The notes beneath the pieces were generated by a model, which saw only the letters and a program-made list of their open reading frames with translations, was not told the origin of the DNA and did not search any database. A stretch of DNA of 57,558 nucleotides from contig JAFLTL010000014.1 of assembly GCA_022510505.1 (NCBI GenBank), positions 1 through 57,558 of the forward strand. The letters are read 5' to 3'. The stretch comes from Muribaculaceae bacterium. GTDB lineage: Bacteria > Bacteroidota > Bacteroidia > Bacteroidales > Muribaculaceae. A program made the translations under genes and the position numbers. Shown one piece after another: positions 18,707-26,517 of the stretch (positions are counted from its first letter, which is position 1; every line of letters starts with the position of its first letter).

Positions 18707-21577
18707 TTATAGCGAACGGTAAACTTCGCGGAATAGGGCCGGACGTGCGTTAGACCTTGCGAAATTGGGAGTGATACGACTGGGGTTCACTCTGTTGCAA
18801 AGGAATACATAGATCAGTTCATTCACCGGATCAACCCAGAAAATGGTGCCGGTGAAACCGGTGTGACCGAACACTGAAGGGTCGGCTTCATCACATGTCG
18901 GGGAGTCGTTGGGATTCACCGTGTCGGGCTTGTCAAAGCCCAGTCCGCGGCGACTGTTTGGAGTCTTCGACTGAGTGAAAAGTTTCACGGTTTCCTCGCT
19001 CAGAATTCTCTTGTCTCCATAAACACCACCATTGAGCCACATCTGACAAATTTTGGCCAGATCCATTGCATTCGAGAATAAACCGGCATTTCCCGAAACA
19101 CCACCCTGGAAATTAGCCGTCTCATCATGGACATAACCGTGAACCAGCTGATGTCGAAGCACAGAGTCCATCTCGGTGGGTGCTATCAGCCTGCGCTCAT
19201 GAAGTTCCAGAGGCCGATAGGTTGTGGTATAGGCCCCCAACGGTGCGAAAATACTATCATGAACAAACACATTATGAGGAATTCCCGTTACATTTTCCTC
19301 GATATTCTTCAACAGAATGAAATTCAGACAGGAATAAAGATAATTTTTATCCTTTTTCAACGGAATGTCATAAATTCTACGCATGATTGTATCGACAGCA
19401 GCCTGCCCAACATAAATTCCGTCGGCCGCAGCGATCGGAAACTCCTCGTTCTGTTCAAACGACACGATATCTTTTCTGAGCTCCCCCGGATTTTCGGGAT
19501 CAAGCATCACCGAGAACATGTACAACGCTGCCGGCATTCCGGTCTCGTGATACAACAAGTCCTCTATAGTGAATTTTTCCTTGGGTGTACCGCGCAACTG
19601 TGGAATATACTTTGAAGCGGGAGCCTTAAGTTCAATCAAACCCTCGTCGAACACTTTCATGACCCCGGGGAGAGTTCCAAGAGCCTTGCTCACCGACGCC
19701 AGATCGTAGACAACACTATCAGTCACAGCATCCCCGCCAGCAGTCAACAAACCGTAGGACTTGTTGTGAATCACATTGCCGCTCTTTGCTATCAGTAACT
19801 GACAGCCCGGGAATGCACCCATTTCCAAAGCATGTTCTACAATCGAGTCAAGTTTGTAGGTCAACGAAGGATTCAGCCCCTCGTTCAATGGCGAAGAGAA
19901 TCCTAAACGTGACTTCTTTAGCTTCATTCCGTCACCACGGTTCGCTATACCATCGACAGTTACAGGCATCACTCCGTTCACGTCAATACCCCCAAACAAT
20001 GCCTGTGCAGCTGCTTCTCTCAGCATTGGGGAGTCATCATAGGTCAGGACCACTGCCTCGGCCTCGGCTATCGCCGGTTTGAACGCTTCGAGTTTATAGG
20101 GATTTGTCAGGAACACCAGTACCAGGTGTTTAGCACCGGAAATCTGTTGGGCTTGTGCAACCTCAGCCGAATCGGCCTTAAACACTGCTGCAATAACAAT
20201 ATCGTTTTTCAGAATCTCCGGAGCGGTAGTCTCATCAACCTTGTCCCATTGACTGACTGAAGTGTAAAGTGCTGCCATGTCGGAGAACTGATTCTTTACC
20301 GGAGCACCCAGACTAACCACTGCTATCTTGTTCTTGTCAAGATTGCCGATAGGAAGCAATTCGTCATTGTTGCTTAACACGGTCACCACTGCATTCGACA
20401 GTTCACGGTTCAGGGCGATTGCCTCCGGGGAGTTCAGTTTTTCTACCAGACCCTCCATCACAATCGGACCCTCTTCAGGGAGTCCGAGCAAATATTTATA
20501 AGTTAGAATTCTCTTGCATGCCTTCTCTACCAGATTCATAGAAATCTCACCCTTCATCACAGCCTCATAGATTACATCCAGGTCCCTGATTGGATTTCTC
20601 GAGGCTTCCAACACGTCACAGCCGGCCTGCAATGCCAGCAACGCATTATTCTGGTCTTCTGGAACATCGGCACCGTGCATTCCCAATGCATCGGAATAGA
20701 CCAATCCCTCGAATCCCATGCTGTTCTTGAGTAGATCAGTAGTCATAACCGGAGATAGTGAAGCGGGCATCCCCGAAGGATCATACACCGGAACCGAGAT
20801 GTGTGCTATCATCACACCCGACAATTCTGCATCGATATATTTCTGGAAAGGATAGAGATGTACGTTATCAATTTCCTCCTTCGATAAATTGACGGTCGGC
20901 AAAGTCTTATGAGAATCGGTGTATGTATCGCCATGTCCCGGGAAATGTTTTGCCACGGCCTGCGTCCCACCGGCCTCGAGCCCTCGAGAGTATGCAATGC
21001 CGAGTTCGCTTACCTTTTGAGGGTCGCTACCGTAGGAGCGGTCACCAATAATCGGGTTTTGAGGATTACTGTTTACATCCATTACAGGTGCGAAATTCAC
21101 ATGTATACCGGTCAGGCGACATTCACGTGCCATCTCCTCGCCGTAAGCACGCATAAGAGAGGTATCGTTCATGGCTCCAAGGGCCATATTTTTCGGATAA
21201 CGTTGTGTTTCGGGAATTCGCATCGACAAACCCCATTCGCCGTCAAACACCATCAACAGCGGAACATTGCTGATCGACTGGGCATAATTGGTCATTTCGA
21301 CGTAGTTCTCCAACGAACCTTCCGAGAAAAGCAATCCGCCAACATGGTTTTCCCCAACGAGCATTTTCAGGCGTTCTAATCCTTCCTCACCGGTTTTGGG
21401 ATTAAACTTTGGGAAAATTAGTTGGGCAACGCGGTCACGTTCACTCAGTGTCTGGTAAACTGAGTCTACCCATTTTTGGCACTCGGAGGAAACTCCCTTT
21501 TTTTCAATTTGAGGCACGATGGCGGCACATCCCAGCGTCATTGCCATGGCCATTCCAAAAATACAATATCTCTTCAT
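18707..21577 (-). CDS. NagZ-type GH3 glycosidase fused to a serine beta-lactamase-fold domain
   Basis: The protein has 956 residues from the ATG at 21577. The N-terminal GH3 domain has KHFPGHGDTYTDSH (about 210-223), the NagZ loop with its Asp-His pair, and nucleophile-type motif SDALGMHG (295-302). A GH3 C-terminal domain follows, then a class C beta-lactamase/PBP-like domain with SVSK (628-631), YSCLN and HTGFTG. It probably removes N-acetylglucosamine from peptidoglycan fragments and may also act on peptides or esters. A longer reading frame starts at 21595, but that codon lies inside the -7 box. The leader ends near LGC, so it may be a lipoprotein. Confidence 0.9.
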   Translation of the reverse strand: MKRYCIFGMAMAMTLGCAAIVPQIEKKGVSSECQKWVDSVYQTLSERDRVAQLIFPKFNPKTGEEGLERLKMLVGENHVGGLLFSEGSLENYVEMTNYAQSISNVPLLMVFDGEWGLSMRIPETQRYPKNMALGAMNDTSLMRAYGEEMARECRLTGIHVNFAPVMDVNSNPQNPIIGDRSYGSDPQKVSELGIAYSRGLEAGGTQAVAKHFPGHGDTYTDSHKTLPTVNLSKEEIDNVHLYPFQKYIDAELSGVMIAHISVPVYDPSGMPASLSPVMTTDLLKNSMGFEGLVYSDALGMHGADVPEDQNNALLALQAGCDVLEASRNPIRDLDVIYEAVMKGEISMNLVEKACKRILTYKYLLGLPEEGPIVMEGLVEKLNSPEAIALNRELSNAVVTVLSNNDELLPIGNLDKNKIAVVSLGAPVKNQFSDMAALYTSVSQWDKVDETTAPEILKNDIVIAAVFKADSAEVAQAQQISGAKHLVLVFLTNPYKLEAFKPAIAEAEAVVLTYDDSPMLREAAAQALFGGIDVNGVMPVTVDGIANRGDGMKLKKSRLGFSSPLNEGLNPSLTYKLDSIVEHALEMGAFPGCQLLIAKSGNVIHNKSYGLLTAGGDAVTDSVVYDLASVSKALGTLPGVMKVFDEGLIELKAPASKYIPQLRGTPKEKFTIEDLLYHETGMPAALYMFSVMLDPENPGELRKDIVSFEQNEEFPIAAADGIYVGQAAVDTIMRRIYDIPLKKDKNYLYSCLNFILLKNIEENVTGIPHNVFVHDSIFAPLGAYTTTYRPLELHERRLIAPTEMDSVLRHQLVHGYVHDETANFQGGVSGNAGLFSNAMDLAKICQMWLNGGVYGDKRILSEETVKLFTQSKTPNSRRGLGFDKPDTVNPNDSPTCDEADPSVFGHTGFTGTIFWVDPVNELIYVFLCNRVNPSRITPNFARSNARPALFREVYRSL

Positions 21578-21592
21578 GGTATAGATTTTCCA

Positions 21593-21600
21593 CAAAGATA
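21593..21600 (-). promoter_or_regulatory. -7 promoter box of the GH3-fusion gene
   Basis: TATCTTTG on the minus strand (21600-21593). Transcription from it would begin near 21586, after the upstream in-frame ATG at 21595, which supports the ATG at 21577 as the true start. The rest of the gap to 21712 holds only AT-rich sequence and a weak TATGTTGT/ACAACATA inverted pair. Confidence 0.6.
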
Positions 21601-21712
21601 ATGATAAATGTTGTTATGTTGTAATGTTATTGTGTTGTTTCTCCGGGCTCGACATGGCGTTATTCTACATCACAACATAGCGACATCGCGTTTGTGATAA
21701 CCAATATCTGCG

Positions 21713-22819
21713 TTAGTCCATAAAACTATTCATTAGTTTTATTATATCGTCGACCTCAGCATCAGTTATAACAGGGGAAATTGGGAGGGAGAGTTCCTCA
21801 GCGTGGATTTGCTCAGTGATTGGATAACTCCTGTTGTTCCATTCCCGGTAACATTCCTGTTTGTGGGGTGGAATGGGATAATGAATCAGTGTCTGGACAC
21901 CGTTATCAGCGAGGAACTTTTGCAGTTCGTCACGTTTCTCCGTTCTGATTGGAAATATGTGGAACACGTGGGAGTTCCAGTCGGTCACTTTCGGCAGGAT
22001 TATGGCCGGATTTTTTATCCCTTCGATATAGCGACGGGCTACATCTTTGCGTCGCTGATTGTCCTCGTCAAGATGTTTCAGCTTTGCCGAGAGTACCGCT
22101 GCCTGTATTTCGTCCAAGCGACTGTTGCGACCCTTGTATTTGAATACATATTTCTTCGAAGAACCATAGTTGGCCAGTGAACGGACTGTCCGGGCCAATT
22201 CGGGGTCATTGGTTGTCACCGCGCCCCCATCACCCAAGGCTCCCAGGTTCTTGCCGGGGTAGAAGCTGTGACCGGCGGCATCGCCCAAGCAACCCGTTCG
22301 CCTTCCATCGGAGGCATAGCAGCCATGGGCCTGAGCATTGTCCTCCACAAGCTTCAAGTTGTATCTCTTGCAGATCTCCCCTATCTTATCTGTGTAGGCA
22401 TTCTGACCATAGAGGTGTACAATCAATATGGCCTTTGTTCGAGGTGTGATTGCCTCTTCGATTTTCTCAGGGTCGATTTGATAGGTGTTGATATCGGGTT
22501 CGACCAGTACGGGAACCAGGTTGTTTTCGGTTATGGCGAGGATAGAAGCGATATAAGTGTTGGCCGGGACAATGACTTCGTCACCCGGTTTCATCACTCC
22601 CATTTCCACGTAGGCTCGGAAAATCCAGATTAGGGCGTCCAGTCCGTTGGCAACTCCGACGGCATAGTCGGTTCCAATGAATTCGGCATATTCTTTTTCG
22701 AACTTCTCATTCTCTTTTCCCTGGAGATACCAACCTGAATCGACTGCACGTTTAACTGCATCGTCAATTTCAGTCTTATGGGAGTTGGTAATTTTTTCCA
22801 GGTCAAGAAATTTTATCAT
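21713..22819 (-). CDS. DegT/DnrJ/EryC1/StrS sugar aminotransferase (FdtB/QdtB-like)
   Basis: The 368-residue PLP enzyme has the family fold with GVANGLDAL (55-63), the cofactor-contacting Asp in [10 protein letters not shown] (D160) and the PLP lysine K190 in [16 protein letters not shown]. Enzymes of this group transaminate nucleotide-linked keto sugars. Its partner directly upstream looks like a 3,4-ketoisomerase, so the best match is FdtB/QdtB, which makes dTDP-3-amino-3,6-dideoxyhexose. The exact sugar is inferred. The two genes overlap by 17 nt. Confidence 0.88.
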   Translation of the reverse strand: MIKFLDLEKITNSHKTEIDDAVKRAVDSGWYLQGKENEKFEKEYAEFIGTDYAVGVANGLDALIWIFRAYVEMGVMKPGDEVIVPANTYIASILAITENNLVPVLVEPDINTYQIDPEKIEEAITPRTKAILIVHLYGQNAYTDKIGEICKRYNLKLVEDNAQAHGCYASDGRRTGCLGDAAGHSFYPGKNLGALGDGGAVTTNDPELARTVRSLANYGSSKKYVFKYKGRNSRLDEIQAAVLSAKLKHLDEDNQRRKDVARRYIEGIKNPAIILPKVTDWNSHVFHIFPIRTEKRDELQKFLADNGVQTLIHYPIPPHKQECYREWNNRSYPITEQIHAEELSLPISPVITDAEVDDIIKLMNSFMD

Positions 22820-23198
22820 GAGAAGAGATGTTAGTTCTTAGTTTGAATTCTTCGTAGTCACGGATATAATCTGCCTCATCATAGGGTCGGGAAGCAAGTA
22901 CAAGAACGATGGCATCGGGTGAAAAATTGGTGAGCGTATGCCATCTCATGGACTCAATCAGCAATGGCTGGGAGTCGGAAGACATTGTGCTTGTAGTGGC
23001 AATATAGCCGTCGTCTACGGTCACATCGAAGCTACCCTGGATTGCAACGAGGACTTCTTGGTTTAGACGCGAAGCGTGTCCGGCACGTGTCTTGCCCGAC
23101 GGCACTTCCTTAATCCAATAGACACGCTGAATTTCGAAGGGCACCTCGTGCCCTTCGATTACAGTGAGTTCACCTCGTGAGTCTATGTGGTTTACCAA
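22803..23198 (-). CDS. FdtA/WxcM-like sugar 3,4-ketoisomerase (cupin)
   Basis: The 131-residue cupin has the FdtA/QdtA pattern: [20 protein letters not shown] near the N-terminus, [28 protein letters not shown] and a downstream [20 protein letters not shown]. These enzymes convert dTDP-4-keto-6-deoxyglucose to the 3-keto isomer. No in-frame ATG exists before the conserved region. The TTG at 23198 is used here, but homology-like sequence (INLVNHI) continues upstream to a stop near 23223, so translation could begin at an unusual codon a few residues earlier. Confidence 0.82.
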   Translation of the reverse strand: MVNHIDSRGELTVIEGHEVPFEIQRVYWIKEVPSGKTRAGHASRLNQEVLVAIQGSFDVTVDDGYIATTSTMSSDSQPLLIESMRWHTLTNFSPDAIVLVLASRPYDEADYIRDYEEFKLRTNISSHDKIS

Positions 23199-23281
23199 GT
23201 TTATGGTTGTTAGATTGCTAAGTTAACAGTTAATATTTATATAACTTGTATTGTCAGTCGGCACCTGATGGCTTACGATGT

Positions 23282-24004
23282 TTACTTTAGTTCAATGTGT
23301 GCCCCGGGTGTTGCTAGACAGTGGCAGTCGGTGTTGTCGGTCGCATAGTCTTCAAAATCGCATGCAGCTTTTTTATCACCCCAGAAATGCATCGGGAAGA
23401 AATTGGCTACCTCGACATTCTCCAGGAACAGACGCGCACCGTTTGCGTAGTCGGTTCCCAGACGAGGGTCAACCGGGAAGAAGACGATATCAATTTTCTT
23501 CACCTTCTCCATTATGCGATTCATCTCATGGACAAATTTACCATAAGCTTCCTTAACTTCTGCTACGGTTGACTCATCCTGCCAATGCCAATAGTTGAGG
23601 TCACCGGCATGGAACAGATTTGAACCGTCGGCGAAGGTTACCAGGTAACTTACCCCCACATCAGTTGAACCGAAGGCCGAGATGTTTATTCCTCCAAGTA
23701 CATTTTCTACTGTGTCACCTGGACGCATCCATGCAACAGGCATATCGTCATGTACTAAGCGTGAGAAGATGTCATCGCTAAGAACATAGAGACGTTTATG
23801 GGACTGGGCAAGGTTGAAGATATCGGTATTGAAATGGTCGGGATGATGGTGAGACACGAAAAAGACTACAGGAGTCGAAGGATTCTCACGCAGTGCTTTC
23901 TTGACTGCGTCGGAAGGGTCTTTATAATAGTCCATCACCAATATTACTTCGGGTCTTTGAATAAGGAACCCGCTGTGGTCCAGATAGGTAACTTTTGTGC
24001 TCAT
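23282..24004 (-). CDS. MBL-fold metal-dependent hydrolase
   Basis: The 240-residue protein shows the metallo-beta-lactamase metal motif HHHPDH (H52, H54, D56, H57), with FHAGDLNYWHW and a C-terminal FFPMHFWGDK supplying later ligands. It resembles the small UlaG-like branch. The substrate is not evident and there is no signal peptide. It stands with about 100 nt on the upstream side and 83 nt on the downstream side, and may be transcribed alone. Confidence 0.85.
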   Translation of the reverse strand: MSTKVTYLDHSGFLIQRPEVILVMDYYKDPSDAVKKALRENPSTPVVFFVSHHHPDHFNTDIFNLAQSHKRLYVLSDDIFSRLVHDDMPVAWMRPGDTVENVLGGINISAFGSTDVGVSYLVTFADGSNLFHAGDLNYWHWQDESTVAEVKEAYGKFVHEMNRIMEKVKKIDIVFFPVDPRLGTDYANGARLFLENVEVANFFPMHFWGDKKAACDFEDYATDNTDCHCLATPGAHIELK

Positions 24005-24102
24005 GACTTTATGTTTTTAGTTATAATATTAAAACATACCATGGGCAGTTTTGTTCAGTTAGTCATCTGTCATCCGCTTTCGGATAACTCGGAAACCAGA
24101 AA

Positions 24103-25296
24103 CTAAGAATTAGGTTTTAGGGTGATGAGGGTGATTTCGGGTGTAGCGCCAAGACGCATGGGGAGTCCGACAGTTCCAAGACCGATGTTGACATATAACT
24201 GGTGAATACCATCAGTGTCGTGATAGAGGCCTCCCCAGGTTTTGTAGCGCAGTGAGGCAGGAGAAATACGTCCAACCGACATTTGCATTGCATGAGTGTG
24301 ACCCGAAAGTGTCAAGGGCACATTGACTGCAGGATGATCGGCAATTGAGTCGACCCAATGGGCAGGATTGTGAGACAAAAGTATCTTGATCTTGTCGTCG
24401 TCGATCGTGGGATAGGCTTTTGACAGAGAACCATAGACAGGAAACGGCGGGTCACCGATGTTCTCGACGCCGATTACGGCTATGGAATCATTGCCACGTA
24501 CTAGCCATGATGTCTCATTTCTAAGGAGTTTCCAGCCTGCCTTTTCGAAAAGGGCATAGAGTTCCTCCATGTTTTGCTGCTTGGCGCCCGGTGAGGGCCA
24601 TGAATGGTAGTCGCCATAGTCATGATTGCCGAGAATAGCGAGCACACCATCAGGAGCATATAGTTCCTTCATTGCAGGCACAAAGGGTGGTAGTTCATGG
24701 GTATAGCGATTGACAATGTCACCTGTAAAGAATATGGCATCGGGATGCAGGGCATTGACAGTGGCGACGACGTCGCGAACAAAGGAATCGTTGGAGCCAT
24801 AGCTACCCACATGGAAGTCGCTGAACTGGACAATTCGATAGCCGTCGAACTGGCTGGGCAGTCCGGGTATTTTTACTGTAACCTCACGAACATCGATGTT
24901 GAAGCGATTAATCAGGGTTCCCCACCAAAAGGCAAAGAACATGACAATAGAGATGACTGCACCCGTTCGTCCCAGCCATTTCCATCGATGGAAACCAAGA
25001 AGCCGAGGGATTCGAGAGATTATGTCGAAGAGGAAATATAGATACTTCGGGACGTAGGCTGTCAGGTAGATAAACAGAAGCCAGTTGACAGTGAGCAGCG
25101 TCGAATCGTTTCCGCTGCGGATTGGCAAAGCCAATGCAACGATAATGACTGCCAGAAGGAGGACGGACAGACATAGATGGAGTCGGCGCCAAAATGTGTT
25201 TCTTGGAAGACGCGACTTCAACACGCGATAGATATAGAGATCTATCGCGAGATTTATTATAATCCAAATAATTACAGGGATGAGGGGGATTCGCAT
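24103..25296 (-). CDS. Membrane-anchored calcineurin-type metallophosphoesterase
   Basis: The 397-residue protein has four or so N-terminal membrane helices (about 1-145), then a metallophosphoesterase domain with SDFHVGSYG, TGDIVNR, LGNHDYGDY, LSHNPAHW and SGHTHAMQM. This is the YkuE/YaeI-like arrangement. Some relatives are proposed to act on lipid or nucleotide phosphates; the substrate here is unknown. Its start overlaps the acyltransferase gene by 25 nt, so the two are probably coupled, hinting at a lipid role. Confidence 0.88.
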   Translation of the reverse strand: MRIPLIPVIIWIIINLAIDLYIYRVLKSRLPRNTFWRRLHLCLSVLLLAVIIVALALPIRSGNDSTLLTVNWLLFIYLTAYVPKYLYFLFDIISRIPRLLGFHRWKWLGRTGAVISIVMFFAFWWGTLINRFNIDVREVTVKIPGLPSQFDGYRIVQFSDFHVGSYGSNDSFVRDVVATVNALHPDAIFFTGDIVNRYTHELPPFVPAMKELYAPDGVLAILGNHDYGDYHSWPSPGAKQQNMEELYALFEKAGWKLLRNETSWLVRGNDSIAVIGVENIGDPPFPVYGSLSKAYPTIDDDKIKILLSHNPAHWVDSIADHPAVNVPLTLSGHTHAMQMSVGRISPASLRYKTWGGLYHDTDGIHQLYVNIGLGTVGLPMRLGATPEITLITLKPNS

Positions 25297-26450
25297 GCCA
25301 GCAGTTTGTTTTTAAGTGGGTTGGCATACATTGTCCACATCTTCTCGAGCATGAACCGGCGATCGTCGGCAGAGAAGCTGTCCTTATTCTCGAGTTTATC
25401 GAGCTGAGCATTCCAATAATCATCAGCAGCACGACGGTCAGACTCTGTATAGAGGTCATGCCAGCGATTATTTCCTTCTAAGTGGTCACACGCAATATAG
25501 TTGATGGGATAGATGTGGTAGCCCGAATGGATGGTGTGGTCGATGAGATGACAGGCCATCTTAAGAACCTGGCTGCGCGGCGCATCAACCGGAAGTCGAC
25601 GGGCGAGTTCGTCGGAGATACTGTTACCCACCGAGATGTTCACGCGGCCCTTAAAGCCGAGAAGCCCTGTTTCCATACTTAGCAGGTCATCACGCTGACT
25701 CTTGCAATATTCGGGGTCCTTACTCTTGAGAAGGAATTCGCGTGCCTTGAGATAATCGTTGGGATCAAACTCGTAGGAAAGGGATGTCGGAGTAATATTC
25801 AGTGGTGTCAGCTTTTCGAGCGGTGTGCCTTCTCCATGAAGAGTCATCATCTTTATCAGGCTCTCCTGTGTTCTATCACTTGAATCTTTCGCACGGCCTT
25901 CTCTTTGGGCTATCCAAATTGACTGTTTCTTTTCGAGAATACAATGGTGAATATAGGCCGACAGGTGAACGGCAGCCGCCAGGGCGATGTGAGGTTCCTT
26001 GATATTTCGGTGGACGATAAAGTTCTTGTTGAGTCGAACAAGGTCTTCTATCCAGGAATAAATCAAGAGATTGTTACCAATTGCAATTTCTGAGGTAGTT
26101 ATTCCAGCACGTATAAAGCAGAGGTTAAGGAATGCCGAGTCGAGGACTATGTCGCGATGGTTTGTCATGAATATTCGCGGCAGTCCGTCGGCGAGGGAAT
26201 GCAATCCAACACAGTCGAGACTGGCTGTATATTTCTCAGCCAGCATTTCGAGGAAGGGATGCATTATTTTCAGTTGCAGTTCTTCCTTCCCGCGCACCTT
26301 AACAAGATTGTCGGCCAGGGAATGATAGTCAATGTCGGGCAATATATACTTGACGGCGTGCTGGAATCCGGGTTCCTTCACGAGGGCTTCCAGCTTGGAG
26401 GGGAAGAGAGAGTCGTCGTAGGGTGCGATGTCATCGAAATTCTCTTTCAT
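25272..26450 (-). CDS. 1-acyl-sn-glycerol-3-phosphate acyltransferase-like protein
   Basis: The 392-residue protein has the glycerolipid acyltransferase motif I TNHRDIVLD (H and D separated by four residues) and a motif III-like QREGRAKDSSD. It has no obvious membrane helix at the N-terminus. The family transfers acyl groups to phosphoglycerol or related acceptors; the acceptor here is not known. It is longer than PlsC (about 240) and carries extra helical sequence at the C-terminus. A possible -7 box TAATTTTG lies at 26478-26471. Confidence 0.82.
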   Translation of the reverse strand: MKENFDDIAPYDDSLFPSKLEALVKEPGFQHAVKYILPDIDYHSLADNLVKVRGKEELQLKIMHPFLEMLAEKYTASLDCVGLHSLADGLPRIFMTNHRDIVLDSAFLNLCFIRAGITTSEIAIGNNLLIYSWIEDLVRLNKNFIVHRNIKEPHIALAAAVHLSAYIHHCILEKKQSIWIAQREGRAKDSSDRTQESLIKMMTLHGEGTPLEKLTPLNITPTSLSYEFDPNDYLKAREFLLKSKDPEYCKSQRDDLLSMETGLLGFKGRVNISVGNSISDELARRLPVDAPRSQVLKMACHLIDHTIHSGYHIYPINYIACDHLEGNNRWHDLYTESDRRAADDYWNAQLDKLENKDSFSADDRRFMLEKMWTMYANPLKNKLLACESPSSL

Positions 26451-26470
26451 AAAGCATCATGTTTCGCCCA

Positions 26471-26478
26471 CAAAATTA
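26471..26478 (-). promoter_or_regulatory. Possible -7 box for the acyltransferase gene
   Basis: TAATTTTG on the minus strand fits TAnnTTTG and lies about 20 nt before the ATG at 26450. No -33 element is visible, so this is tentative. Confidence 0.45.
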
Positions 26479-26517
26479 ACAAATAAAATGGAGGTTTAGA
26501 GATTTCGGGCTATGTTT

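Noticed and set aside
24072-24085. ATCCG/CGGAT hairpin as a terminator of the phosphoesterase gene
   Set aside because: The stem is only 5 bp and no U-tract follows on the minus strand.
24908-25459. A 183-codon minus-strand frame spanning the phosphoesterase/acyltransferase junction
   Set aside because: Both real genes in this stretch have clear motifs in another frame; this one is shadow coding.
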